DNA of 64,000 nt from Bradysia coprophila (Eukaryota; Arthropoda; Insecta; Diptera; Sciaridae). The position numbers and the translations under genes are program-made. The stretch lies in the NCBI RefSeq assembly GCF_014529535.1, contig NW_023503409.1:7006390-7070389 (forward strand). The letters are read 5' to 3'. The notes beneath the pieces are model-generated. The model was not told the DNA's origin. It did no database searches and saw nothing but the letters and a program-made list of their open reading frames with translations. Positions 1 to 14,316 of the stretch are shown here, piece by piece; positions within the stretch are counted from its first letter, which is position 1; each line of letters starts with the position of its first letter.

Positions 1-3000
1 TATCGTGCAAATGTAACAAATGATTTTTTTTTTTTTATTTATTTTTATTTAATTAGTGAACAATAAACCTATTTGCATTTGTCGACAATATTCAGACAGA
101 TGTCGTTCTTTATTTCGAATCAATCAGTAAATAAAAATTAATTATTTCTAGCCACATTTTAAACATTAAACAACGTTATTGAGTTAAAACAAACATAGAC
201 GTGTTGGTCTCAATTCTCAATTTAAATTGGTATAAAGGACGAAACGAAACGGTCTACGATGTTTCATCGTAAAAAATAATCGTTTGCAGTTCATTTTTTT
301 TTTGCCGATATGGTTATTTGTTCAACTAATGTGCTGGTGGTTACTGTAGAACGTTGTACTATAATTTATAATATAAAAACTGAAACTAAATGACTAGTCT
401 AATCTGAAACATAAACGTTGAAGTGAATCAGAAATCGAAATATGGAATGAAAGCAGCTTCTTCAAATCGTTCTGTAGCACGTTGGAACAACTTAGTCTTT
501 GTGCTGTAAGTAATATCTGTGTTGTGAAAAGGAATAAATAAAATCAACCTCTTCAACTACAACTGTATCGATTTCACTGCACTCAATCTCGAAAATCTGT
601 TGAAGTGTCTATGAATCTAGAACAAAAGATGCAAGAAATCGAGCCCATAATTATATGTCTATTAAGGACTGCGACAAGACTTTTCGAAATGGTTAGTCAT
701 CTGTTATTGACAACAAAGATGAACTATGTCTGGTCCTTTATGACAAAATATATTCTGAAACTAATGAAGTAAGAGATTTAGCAAAGTTTTTGCTTTTGTA
801 AGAGGTCGACACGGAGATATTTAACGACAAAGCCCTTCTCAAAATGGAGATAGGAAAGCTCAACGATATTGTAATTTAGATGTATCTGGAACAAAAACGA
901 ATTGGACAAAATGTTAAAATGAATTTCTGTTTTAAATTAATTCATCCGTTGGGCACCACAAAAAAACCCATTAATTTACATGAGCAAAACCACCAGCAGA
1001 CGTTCATTGTCTGAAAAATTTACATTCTACGATAACACCATAATTAATAGATTATCCTACATCCTATACATAACAGCAGCTCTATGATGAATTTATCTCC
1101 AGATATTTGTAATATGCAAATTTTGCTTAGAACTGGAAAAATATCGTGCACAGCACCACAATTTTGAGGCAGTAAAAAAATGGGGTTGGAGATGGAAATT
1201 CTTTGCATAAAATGGAGTAAATGGTTAAATATTCCGTACCTATGCGTCTACATTTACGTAAAATTAGAAAGGACGTTAATTGAACCAAAAAATATTCCAC
1301 GCTTGATTGATGTAACGCAAAAGCACTCATAATTGTAGGTGGTCAAAATACGAATAGGCAAATGTATTACGCTATTAAGGAGTCGCGGACACACCCGCTA
1401 GTAGTGACTTAGAAATGAGAGGGTAAAATAATATTCACCTGTACTGTAATTGCTGCCACATGAATATATTCTTTAGTTACGTTGCTTAAACGTAATTAGC
1501 ACTTTTTGCACAAAGTAACTTTATGAAGGTGAAAGGATATGAACTTTTAATGTCAGAACTTGAAGTCACAGTCGCGGTTTGTTCAGGTTTTGACCACTTT
1601 CGAAATATGTTACATAAAATTGATCATATCGATTGCGCTACTTGGTTTTGAATTTGGATATCTAAAATTTTCTAAACTGAAACCCGGCACGATGTACATA
1701 TTTGTATCGTGTTACAAATCATCTCGGTAATCGATTCGTATAGAACACAACAATTTTCTCCGAGCTGCCTCTGTACGTGATTTTTTAATGTCTGTGTCGA
1801 GGTCTGTGTAATAATTTTGAGGAATGTACGGTTGTCTATGCGAATAAAACAATTTCTTGTACACGAGAGAGTAATGAAATGTAACACTCTAAAATGTAGA
1901 CGGGACAAGAAGAAAAATAAAAATTGCAACTCTCGTCAAATCACCGGCCACAGATCACAGTGAGTGTGTATATAAATACAGAAAAAGAAATGTATATTTA
2001 AGTGACGGTAGGTACAACAACACTGGAAATTTAATCTTATAAAAAGAAGAAGAAAAAAACTTTGTATTTCTTTTCCATTATCGCAATATAAGAGTTGTAC
2101 ACATAAAATACGTCCGGTATCATATTAAAATTTATTTATATATCGTGATTGTAGTGCCCATAGCCTATAGGCTACATACAGCACTAGCACAAGAGATTGA
2201 TGTTTCACACACTTTCTATAAAGTACTATCAAGGTTAAAAACCTCAATGGTACACTCAATTCTATGGTGTAATCCGCAATAGAAATTGAATAGACGAATC
2301 AGACGTGCACTAAACGAAGCTGAGCTGTGAATATGTATCTCGAAATTTTACGATAATCTCGAATTTATTATTATTATGTAGGTAATGATGACTTTGTCAA
2401 GCTGCAAATGATGCCTACATTTTAGATGCAAAGTAAACACGTATGCGCATACATAATGAACATTAATTTCTGTGTTCATATTTAATTCTATCGAGATTCA
2501 ACCTTTGTATTTACCCTGGAATTCGCTTGTGAACATATATGAACCATCGTTATATAATCAAGTAATTAACATAATTACGACTAAAATTCTATGATTTTTA
2601 CTTATACTTGAAAAAATAGCGATGATTGAATCGCACAGTCATGCTATAATTGTAATGAAAATATGAATGGGATTTTGTCATTGTACGATGTAGCAAAAGA
2701 TGTTTTCGTATAAACGATTGACATGATAGCTTGTTAAATCAATAATTAAAGTGGTCTTATGCGGTAAATGATAGACCTCCGAAAAATGGGAACGTTCGTC
2801 ACATGTATACGTGAAGTGAAACAATATAGAAAATGTCATGCTTGCAGTAATTTCAGAATTTCATTTAAACGAAAAAAATGTTTTACGAAAGTTTGGTTAC
2901 ATTGGCTGTCAAAACTAAAAACTGAACTAAGTTCTACACAGACGAGACAAGCGCGGTATCTCAGCAAAACACGAGCAAGTGTGGTATGTGGTATTGTTCT

Positions 3001-3068
3001 AAATAATGTAACATAATACCGAGTCCTTTACGTTACAAGAGATGAAAAGTAGATTTGTCGTGTGTATT
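1..3068. other. AT-rich stretch without a supported gene
   Basis: Homopolymer-rich AT DNA. Open frames are short, overlap on both strands and resemble no family I know. No splice-flanked exon with convincing coding character was found. It may be intron or intergenic DNA. Confidence 0.5.
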
Positions 3069-3459
3069 TTGTTGATCCGAGGGCGAAGCCGAAGTCACTG
3101 AAAACACGAAAGCTAGACTTGTCATTTTTATCTCGACTTATGCAATGGATTATGTATCTGTGTGATAAGACTAACATTATGCATCAGCTCGGAGAAGGAG
3201 TTTGGGTTAATCTTTGCATCGACACATCAACTCGTCAAAATAAACATTTGGACACAGGTTCATAATATTTATTACATACATGCACAGCAAACCGTTCATT
3301 TCATCAATGAAGAATATTTGCGATTCCTTCAGCATGTAGAATATTGAACGTAACTCGAACAAAAATGATGTATGATTTTAAGATAACGAGGGACATACTT
3401 CAACAAATCAATCACTGTTTTGCGTGATTATTGACCTCGGCTTCACCTCGGATCAACAA
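3069..3459. repeat. Inverted-repeat element with TTGTTGATCCGAGG ends
   Basis: A copy of TTGTTGATCCGAGGGCGAAG begins at 3069 and its inverse (CCTCGGCTTCACCTCGGATC, then AACAA) ends at 3459. The sequence just beyond the right copy, to about 3500, matches on the opposite strand an interior segment of the hAT-like MITE at 10770-11026 (about 10878-10935). This is a dispersed repeat family; the true element ends are not resolved. Confidence 0.6.
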
Positions 3460-6400
3460 ACTTCACGCGAAAACTCGACTTTTCAACTTTACCGGCCTTG
3501 TGACGCTTGAGCTTCAAGTCAATTTACTTTTCATTCCGAGGGTTGTAATAAGCCACTTTCGACCATTAAGAAAACGAAAATATGTAAAAATGATTTTCGA
3601 TTAATTAAGCGCTGTACAAGGACACGTTGATTGAGTAATTTCGTATCAAATCGGGTCGCTATTGAAATATGTTAAATGCATTAGTCCTAATAACTAAATT
3701 ATACCCTCATCCCCACACAATACCGTTCGTAGCTATTTATCGTTCATTTTTCATTGTCACAAAAGTAATGAACTGAACGGAACGATCATCCATACCACTA
3801 TTCGGATTGTGTGCCTATAATGGTTTATCGTCATTTTCTGATCAGAAACGGTGATTGGATTTGGAATGGAAATCCAACAATCTCAAAGATTACCAGTAAT
3901 AACAATTTCCTATTGCACTTTCCCTGTTATTACTTGACAGCAAATGTACCGGTAATGTTTTCACATAAAAATTTATTTTCGGAATGCCGATAATAATTGA
4001 AATTAATAGATGAGAAAAACGAAATCTTCAAAATAGTTCAATTCAAATGAACAACAACAAAACAGTTTATTTCGTGCATTTGACCGTGAATAATTGTAGT
4101 TGAACCAAAATGTGTTTTATATACCAAAAGCTGAATTTTTTTTTCGGGGAAATTAACAACAGTTTCTCTTTACTGTAATATGTTTCGAACGATTATAGGC
4201 ATATTCATAAAAATTTACTAGTTTATTGGCGCTGAAAGGAGCAATCAAAAAATATTTATTTAATGAATTCAATGAATTAAACAGAATTATGTCTGCATCG
4301 TATGGTGAATTTTATAGACACGTTTACTCTTTATATATTATATATATTGTGAGATGTTCGAGCAATATTTTCTTTATTAAAACAAGAAAAAGAACTTAAT
4401 TTGCAGAGTTACACATTCTATCTTGTGTTTCTTATGTATCCGGTTTTCGTACATGTATTCGGAATTCATCATTTTTTTTATGTATCGCATGCGTATAAAT
4501 CGCTAACGTGCATAACGGTGAAAGATGTATATTATACAGCTAAATTAACCGGAAGGAATGTATACGAACTGGCTTCGGAACTTAGAGAATAACAAATAGT
4601 GTCAATGCAATTAAACAGGTATTGGGAAGAAAAATAAAATTCCTGTGAGCATTTTTTGTCAGATTATGTCATGTTGCGGTTGATGAAGTTAACTCAACAT
4701 CAGCTTCATTCTCCGGAAAACTGAGAAGACAAAATTTATATTCGCAGTTGAATTGCTTTGATTGATGAAGACGTGATTCGAAGCAGACAGCACAGAGCCA
4801 TTTACGAATTCTTATCAAACTATGATTGGTTTTGCTTTACAGTGCGTACCCAAACCATTTAATTTTTACTTGCCTGAAGGGTTCATTTGTCGGTAAAATC
4901 ATATCAATACAAGTATCATCACTTAACGCTGACAAGTTTAATTTAAAATAATTAGATTAAAGTAAAGTGGTTACGGCTAGGTAAATGATTTCTATCTTGT
5001 CCATTCCGGACTATGAAAACACATAAAAAAAAAACGTCCAGCACAATTCAGTGATATGTTCACCACATTAAATATACTGAATGGATTTTGTCTTTCGTCA
5101 TGGAATATGCGGAATTCAGCGATTCTAAAAATAGTGACAATTGAAGCAAGGTCAAGTGAAGCGGTCAGATGTTGTTGGACTGGAATTAGAACTGAAAAAA
5201 AAAATGGAAGGAAGTCGCAGTTGGTCACAAACTCTTTCTCAATCGAACGATGAAATGGGATTGCACATTTATATCAGTGAATAAAATTGAAAATTTTAAT
5301 TAAAAGCAATAAAACACCGACTCGTTATTGACTGCAGAGTTCAACGACTACTGCTAGAGAGATGAAATTCAATAAACTAAATCAATTTTCAAATTTGAAT
5401 AATCTAAAAATATAAATGAAAATAATTTTAATTTTTGAGCAACCTCGCCCCATTCAGTACGCGTTTTTTTTTGTTATATAACATTGACTGTGTATCTTCC
5501 ATACGATAAATTTTATTGCCCAGACATAAAATATCACATTCGAACATTATTTTACTTTTTATACATTCATCGGAATGAAAATTGCTATGTATATCAAGAA
5601 GAAATAATTTTATTTTTTACATACTTTTATTGATATGAATTTGAATGGTATTCGCTATGCGGAGTAGATTTTCTTGATAATTTTTTATTTTATTTTGTTG
5701 TCTTCTTTCGAGATTTCTTACAGTTGCGTATAAATGGTTACGTGTGTGTGGCTGAACGGTTAATGTACTTTGTAACACTCGACTAAATGATTTTTTTCTA
5801 ATGAAAATCAATTTCTATTCGCCACAGTTGTCAATATATGCTCATTTAACAGAGACGTTCCGGTGGTACGAGACAATTTCGTTTTACACAATAATCCAAT
5901 TATTTTATTTATTTTTTCATCAGTTAGTCACCCACTTACACAACTTAAATACCGGGTGCACATCAACACAAAAATTTATTCTTTTATTTATTTGAACGAA
6001 AAAAAAAATAATCTGCCACGTACTGTATATACTACACACACAAAGTAAATTTGCAATTATTTTTTATAGCAAAAACGAATTCATCAAATGAAATATGAAG
6101 ATAGAAGAGAAAAAAAAACAATAAATTACTAGTTCTACGTGTAACTGGAATGATCGAAGACACTCCCAGCTGATTACTATTGCATTCGAGAAAAAAAAAA
6201 TCAAATAAAGTTCCTTCCGAATCTCTTCAACAGACGAATAAATTGTCAATTAGACATAAAACACATTCAAGTTAATTGAAAAGTATTTTGCACCGAAATT
6301 TTTTTATTACGATTTTAATTTTCGCGAAGAACACACTGCTTGAAAGAGTTAATTGAACCGGTATGTATGGTCAGGTCATACAAATAAACACAGACAATTT

Positions 6401-9400
6401 ACTTTTATTGTATACATTGATTTGAAGTGGAAAATAAAAAAAAGAATGAATAAACTGAAACGGACGTTTTAGAAGTTGTTGAAACAATAAATTAGAATAT
6501 CTACGAACTGGCCACATATAATATACAATGAATGAATATACTATTTGTATGGCTAACCGAATTAACTTTTTATTTATAAAAAAAAATTATTTTACATACA
6601 CATTCATAAAAAACCGGCTCAATTCAATCGATGTAAACGTCGCAAGACTTTAAACAGAACTGATTTCAAGCCGACTTGTGAAGACCCAACACAACTTTAT
6701 CGAATTGCACACAAGTACGACACAGAAATATTGGAAAATAAATATTACAGAAGAAGAAAAAACTATGGAAAAACGAAAAATGGAAATAATAAAAAAAAAT
6801 CTGATGAGAGAAGGAGAGAACGTCACTGGAAACAAAACCACAATTCTCTATTTGATATGTGAAATATAATGACTAAATGAGTATAAGAACTTTTATAGCT
6901 AAAATGTCCGATATGTGTTCGGCGAGTGAAAAACACAACACAAATAACTCTATTCTCATATACATAATTTCATTATATTAAATCGCATGCGCGATATGTG
7001 TATAAGATAGGATGTGTACGTACACCATATGTATATATGTAAATACAAGTCTCTCGATCTTTGAGTTTTCATACTCTTTTTTTTCGTGCTAATCAAATGC
7101 TGTATTAATTTCAAGAAAATGGTTTGTTTACTACTCCCGCTACATTATCAATATTGTCATTACACCGCATTTTATAGCTATGTGTGATATTACGCACGGT
7201 TCGATAAATGTATATACTCTTATCGACGAAAATGTTGATCGATATGTGGCCGTGATAATGCCAGTGAAATGGAATGTTGCGAGAGTGTGTAAAAAGTTAT
7301 TTATATCATTTGATTAATAAATTGAAAGCGAAGCAAATGAATAGTTATTTGTTTTCAGCGAATCGGAAGACATTTATAGCAAATGCCAACAAGAATAAGC
7401 ATTTCCTTCCCCATCGGGAATGCACTGTTTTCTATCACACTAGACACGGGATGAAAGACGAGCTTTTTCGCGGCGAGTTTGAAACATTATGTATCAAATT
7501 GGAAGAGAAAATGAACTTGATTGAATATGAAAGAGTGCGCTATAAGCAAAAGGTTAACGAAACGTTATTTGCATAGATGGAAAGCAGACGTAAAAATTTA
7601 TTTATTTTTGAATATAACTTCGAATTCGATGTTGTTTTGCTGAACATGGATGTCGAATTTCTTCCTTTTTGAAACTGAACATATTAGAATAAATATTCTC
7701 CGTATGTAGCTTCTGTAAACGAAAGTTCAATGGAACACAAATCATCGAGACGAATGAAAGACATTTTTATTCAAGTTGAATAATGCAGAACCGATTCTTT
7801 GAATTCTGGACGAAATGTGACGTGACATCCAAAGTTATGGATACTGAGAAACTAGCAACCATCCCATGGACAACCATTTGCAAATGTTTATTTTATTACG
7901 TTTTCAGTTTTATCTCTCTCAGCGAACCATAAATTTCGCGACGTTTGAAGCATTCGAATTATCAATTATCGAAATCAGTCAGAAAAGACTAATTGAAATA
8001 TTCCGATATTAATTGGCAAACGATTGGCGAAAATTTATTCAACTCAAAGAAATCACACACTAAAAATAGCTGACCACAGATACGATCTTACTGATAGTTT
8101 GGGTGTGATGGGTACGAACATTATTGTATTAATTTGAATTTTACAAAAATGGCTTACACAGCCTTCGGGCGGATTATTATTTACTTTTCGCTTTGAAACA
8201 AAAAGAATTTTTGAACTGTTGGTTTTGGGTTTCAGAAATAGATTTGTATGTTCCTATCTCTGAGAATTCTTAGCAGAATTATGGAGGAAGGAACGGTATT
8301 CAAAATTCTCGAATGGTTGCTATACATTTTCATTTATTAAAAAAAAGAAGGAATTCATGACCCCCTACTCTTGCAGTTGTGTGACACACATAGCAAATTA
8401 ATTAACTTATTTACCAATCAGATAAGACTTTAATTAACCTTACAGCAAATAAACGTCAGCAAATATATCTCAAATTAACACAAATGTCCATGGGTCGTTT
8501 CGGAGTCTGTTGGCTAGCCAACACCATTAAAATTTGACAATAATTTTAGTACAATCACTGTATACATGATACGAGTTGTAACTAAATGCTTCACACGAAA
8601 AATTGGTTTCGTTGTCATTTCCAATCGTATTCGATGCGAAAACACCCACTTAACCCGATGGAAGTATTTACTTCAAACAGACTTCATTCAAACAATGACA
8701 TGCAGTCTAGACAGTTTTGATGGAGAGTAATGTAAGGCGGAACAATAAAATGGAAGTTTTGACAGATTTAGAAGTAAGATGGTTTGTAATCGATTCGAAT
8801 TTCTACTAACGATACGTTCATATAAACGTAAATCCATGAAGTGCATCATGTAGTCAATGTAAGGTCTCAAGACTATATAACTAACTATGTATTGATCTAC
8901 TGTTCAAGACATATGTGTACAGTACATGGAGGGCGGATAAAAAATTATTTGAAACAAATGGAACGAATTCTCCAATTTTCCGAACCCTTTAGAAAAGTCT
9001 TTTCCAAAAAATACCGCGAATATTTTTTAGGAGAATTCTTTGACACTCATGATTATACTCGTACGAAATTTCTGTTGCCGTAGACCAAGACAATAAACAC
9101 ACAATCACTGTACATTCTACAAACACTCTCATCTATGACAGAAGAATTAATACAAGTTAAAAGAGCTCGATACGCACACTTGGTGTGTACCTCCCTTGGG
9201 CTTCAAATTTACAATTTTCTTTGGTATAAAGTATTGAATCGTCTCCATTTGCAACAATAATACCACTTATCCTCTTCAATAAATTGACAAATTTTTAAAT
9301 GGAAACAATAATTTCAATTTGAAATTCCGATTCACACCTAAATACTGATACGCATGGAACATTATTTGATTTACCGTTGATGGGTAGGTACTTTTTCGTT

Positions 9401-10761
9401 GTAACAAAACGATAACAAAACATCCAGTCTATCAATCTAAAGAACACCAATATCTCCGCGCAAATTATTCGCAATGCCAATCAAAATAAAAATTATTCAA
9501 GATATTTTCCTTGGGTGATATTATTCAGCACCATGCTCACACAAACAAATTATTCAAAATGCTTCTTCCTCATTTCTTTCTCATACCACACCCTTTAAAA
9601 AAAAACCAAAGTTTCTCGCCTCTCGATTATGCAGCAACACACATTTCGGAATTTGTGGTATTTTTCATAAAAATACTTCTATTCCAATAGATCCCGTGCG
9701 GATGGTATACCGTACGACTTTCTATATATATGTATATAATCCTAGCATTTCCGTTTCTCTGATATACTCTGGTATTTTGTTCGTGAGTGAAAATTTAATT
9801 AAGTTTTGTTTTCAAGAAAGTTCATAATATACGAAACGATTCAGACGTTTTACGCTTTTTCTAAGCAAAGAAATAAAACAACCGCTCGAAAATGATCTTA
9901 GCTCTGACTATCCTGGCAACTGCTGTGACGGTTACTTTTTATCCCCAAAAGTTCGATTTCTACTTTAGGATCATTTCAATATTATTATTAGCAATTCCAA
10001 TCTCTTGTCCCCGAGGAAAAAACTTTTCTCGAAAACGAGGATTCCTTCCTCTTTAGATACGTCGTATATAGGACACTGTACCTTATCTCATTGAGTAATT
10101 TGAATAGAGCTACCTTTCCATGATATTTCTCATTTGCATCAACCCCTTGCAGCGATAACTTATACATATTTGTCTCGGAACTTTACATTTCCCTCTTGAG
10201 AAATTACAGAATTATTTGTTAAAATTAGTGAAACTGACGAAAATGGCGTGACTGACAGTCTTTAACGCAACGAACGTGTGACCAATTTGCATCTCCTTTT
10301 TTCATATGCAAATTGACGAAACAAGAAATTGAAATTCGAAAATCTTGTCTATATTCGGAGAATCTCGTCAACCGCCACTGCATTTTCTAAAAATTTACTT
10401 CCCCTGTGACCATCAAAGACTGGAAGTCATATCAAAAATTAGGAAACAGAGACCTACGGCAGAGACTATACCGGAAAACATTATAGCAAATAATGTCACT
10501 TGCTCAATGATAGGCTGGTATACGTAATAGTTATTTGTTCAACGAGGGAAGAAAGATTGGAAATTGCATTTCGAGGGTGTTGTCAAACGAGAAATTGCAA
10601 TTTCCAACTTTTTTTTTCGATGTGAACACAAATGTTTTTCACAACAAAGGCATCCGAAGTTTCAACGGAGGGGAGAAAATGGCCTGCGTTTTGAAAAAAA
10701 AACTAGTTTTTGCTCGTCGACAGACTGTGAGTTTCTTTGTAAAGATGTGGTGTTTATGAGA
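3460..10761. other. Long gene-poor AT-rich region
   Basis: No coding exon could be supported in these 7.3 kb. The longest open frame (7274-7576, 100 codons) starts at a non-ATG codon and has no recognisable motif. A signal-anchor-like reading starts at ATG 9892 but dies after about 50 codons without a recognisable domain. Confidence 0.5.
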
Positions 10762-11034
10762 CTGTTGACTAGGGGTGTGCGATGGGTAGCGTATTGAGAA
10801 TGGCGTAGTCCACAAAAAATTGTCATCATCCCGAGATGTCAAAAATCGATTTTAAGAGATATTCACAACAGTGACGGAGAAGTTAAAAAATCGAACTTTC
10901 GCGTGAGGTTTGTTGATCCGAGGCGAAGCCGAGTTCAATGGTCTCGCCAAAACTTGACATCTTGGGGTAGATGACATTTCTTGTGTTCTACGCCAGTCTC
11001 GATACGTCACCCATCGCACACCCCTACTGTTTAC
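10762..11034. mobile_element. hAT-type MITE with 8-bp target duplication
   Basis: The element spans 10770-11026 (257 bp). Its ends are inverted repeats reading TAGGGGTGTGCGATGGGT inward from each side, and the similarity extends further as GCGTATTGAGA versus RCGTATCGAGA. The flanks are CTGTTGAC (10762-10769) and CTGTTTAC (11027-11034), an 8-bp target duplication with one mismatch. An 8-bp duplication is typical of hAT insertions. It encodes no transposase. The interior contains TTGTTGATCCGAGGCGAAGC, shared with the repeat at 3.1-3.5 kb. Confidence 0.8.
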
Positions 11035-12636
11035 TGAATACTTGTTTAAAAGAGATGTATATAGCATTCTGCGTACGGTCGTGGTATACTTTACTTATAT
11101 TTATTGCAGCCTATTTTAAGCGCATACGTAGGTGGAAGGTATCCCGTCACAGACATTTGTTATTTAGATGGATATTGTGTTTCTTACCGAAAATATCTTA
11201 CAATTCGTTCTATTTTTTCGACATCAAAAGCTCCCTTGAGTTCAATGACTGTACTTACCTGAAAGTAAAGAAATTTACGAGATTAATTTTTTGCGTCAGA
11301 AAACCTAAACAGTAAAATGTTTCTTGAGAGATTAGATAGACATTGTAGTGTTAGTCAGATGAAAAATTGCCGCCTGTCGAAATGGTCTTAAGTTTTCACA
11401 TTTAAAAATATTTATTGTAAAAAATATTTGTCGTCATTTGCAGGTGATCCAATGGCTAACATTGTACACGTTATACACAGAAAATTTAAATTTATAAATG
11501 TGTGCCAGAGTCGCGGAGGCAAAGGTTATCTTTTATTATCTTTCATTTTAATTGCACGAATCAGTTAATTTTGAAATAACCATTTTATCGTGACACTTGT
11601 TGTTTAGTTTACAGTATGTAACCGATGTTATGCTGGTTTATTATACGTGTGAACGTTTAAAAGAAGAAAATATTTCAAATCAAAACCAGAAAATGGTTAA
11701 ATTATAATTTGTAAATGTTACAACTGAATAATTGTTAACTGAAGTGCATGTCGCTGCAATTGAAATACCGAACGAATGCATCTAAATGATACATAGAAAT
11801 GCAACGCTACTCTTTTTTTATATTGAATTATACATGATACGTTGGTGTGGTTATGGTTCGTAGCATAAGATATATTTTCTTATACATCAGAGACAATTCG
11901 ATTTAAAAAGAAAAAATGATGGAACTCTTTACGATAACAATATTCAATAAACGTCAATGCATTCGACGTTATGTACGCTACATATTTATCCTTTGCCAAT
12001 TTTACAATGAACCCATCTATCAAATCTAATTTATCAATAGATAGTTACTCAGTTAGACGAATATTGATGTTTTGTATGTCTTTCCCGAGGAAAGCATAAA
12101 TAAAAGAAATTTTCAATTGTTCGCTTCAGCGTAACGTAGATTGAAAGAAGAACATATATCTGAAATGTTCCTTTTACAAATGTCTCTGATGACAAGTTGT
12201 TTAGCCTTTTATTTTCCAATAAAAGTTGACAAAGTTCGTTCAAAGAAGTCAACTCATGTCTTTGAAAAATTGAGTATCATTAAGCGTGGTTCGTTAAAGT
12301 AAATATTGTACATGGCGGATTTGATGTATTTAGGACAACAACAATGAGAGTTGTTTTGACAGCGAAGTATATACAGGAAGAAATGTACTTTAAAATCAAA
12401 TTCAAATATAACAATTGCCAAATTTGAACTAATCAATTTCCAAATTCTTATTGCTTTGGGTTATTTTAAGTCATTTTTCTGTACTTCGTCTCAGGGTAAC
12501 AAAAACGAAAAACGTCAACGAACAATCAAACTCTAATCAACTACACGACATTTTCAACTATTTTGACACATTATTAACAAGAGGTCTTTCTACCGCTCTC
12601 AAGCCTCATTTATGTGCCAAAAAAGGCTGAGGCACG
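11035..12636. other. Non-coding AT-rich DNA
   Basis: Only short, unrecognisable open frames. No splice-bounded coding exon or clear repeat was seen. Confidence 0.45.
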
Positions 12637-12822
12637 AGTAAAGTTAACCAGGCAGGAGCGCTGATTTGACTAGGGACCTGAATAATCTAGTAGCCTTATA
12701 TTTTTTGCGAATAAAATTTTTCAATTTATGTCAGTGTTCATTTGAGTTCATTTTCATTCAGTGTATTAGGTCCCTTATTTGACGTTTTGAAAATGAACCG
12801 CTCCTGCCTGGTTTATTTTACT
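12637..12822. repeat. Small inverted-repeat element (MITE-like)
   Basis: Ends are AGTAAAGTTAACCAGGCAGG (then AGCG) at 12637 and the inverse ending CTGCCTGGTTTATTTTACT at 12822. Weaker symmetry continues outward (GGCTGAGG and its inverse around 12625 and 12832). The interior is non-coding. No clear target duplication, so the superfamily is not assigned. Confidence 0.6.
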
Positions 12823-14316
12823 CTGCCGTGGCTGAGGACATTTTTGCAGCCACAATAAACATATCTTCATATGACTCGTTTTGTCCATGCTTCATAAGCC
12901 TTTTTAACTTTAAGCAGATTGCTCGACGCGTCTTTTGGTAGCCAGGCTGGGCCTGACTCGAATTTCGACTAGTACGGTAAGGCTTGATTTCCACTTACCA
13001 AAAAAGCATTCAAACAATTTTTTTTTCAATTTTTGCTTTTTTTACTTGACAGTTCGCTCTCTCATGGAGTATTTTTTGTTGAGAGGAAACCATACTTAAT
13101 GACTATTGGTATCAATGAACCACGCGCCGAGTATGAACTCGATGTAGAATGTTTACAGAGAAACTGAAAATTGGAATGTGTTCACACCCACTTTCCGCTT
13201 TTCGCGAGCTTTCACAATACCAAACGTAACAGAATATCTGAAATGATTAACAATCAAAAATCAAAATATTCCCGGCTGCAAGTTTAGAAGTTTCCGTAGT
13301 CGCTTAAAACGTTTGTAAATTTTAGAGGTAGAACTCCAATACGGCAATCTTCACAGAAGAAAGTTTCACGTGGATTAAATATAATTTATGGAAATGTCGA
13401 TTTTTAGCTGTAAAAGTGTGTTTTTGTGTTGCAGACTGCAGTGAGTGAATATTCATTTTACTTAAACAAAAAATTAAGTGCGTGAATGTGAAGAGCTATT
13501 TGCTTGCGTACAAAAGCTTTGTCTTAATGGATGTTTTGTACATATACATATACAAAACAATGAGATTCACATCTTAAGAGGAAAGCCAGGTATTTAAGCA
13601 CACTCGTCAGGACAATAACATTTATGCGAAATGTTGTTTGTGAAAAGTCATTGTTCTACCATTGACGCTTCTCGCTAAAATTGAAATAAAATATCGCCAT
13701 CCGACGAACACATTTATTTAACAAATGAAATTCTGCTCTATCTATGACACTTCTCACACGAAATCATACAATGTTATTACCATATTGGATGCGGTGGCCG
13801 CCTAATAAAAATACATCATCACACCAAGCACCAAACGTTTTTTCCAACATTATTTTAGTAGGTAGTAGGTACTCGAAACGCTTTTCAAACTTTAACAAGT
13901 TTTTGTTACGCTTCGCTGACGATTTATAATTATAAACAAAATGTTGAACATTCACCACACTCTACAAAGCACATTATGTATATACGACACTTATAAAAGT
14001 TCGTTCAAATTTTCGGATAGCACTAAAAATAAACATTTTTAGTTTTTTTTTTTGGAAAGGGAGGAAGACATTTTGAAAAATTGTGTCATTTACGGTACGT
14101 GCAGTGAATATATGAACGAAAAGTGGGGATCAGGTAAAGAATTTCGATGAAGACAAGTGCCACTGTTATAAAATTTGAATAACGTCTCGGTGCAAAAAAC
14201 GTTAATACGGAAGCGAAAAACCTGTCTACGAAATGATAAAATTTGTGACATCTGAGGGATGTCAAGAAACAAAAACGTAAGACCTGGAGGTATAACTAAT
14301 GCGCTACAGTACATAA
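12823..14316. other. Non-coding DNA with a solo end of a Tourist-like MITE
   Basis: No gene is supported. At about 12978-13010 there is a single-ended match (GGCTTGATTTCCACTTACC) to the terminal repeat of the MITE family seen complete at 27056 and 36415, so this is probably a truncated copy. Confidence 0.45.

Noticed and set aside
9892-10056. Signal-anchor-like start (MILALTILATAVTVTFY) resembling a P450 N-terminus
   Set aside because: The resemblance ends after about 17 residues. No proline hinge, no further P450 motif and a stop after about 55 codons.
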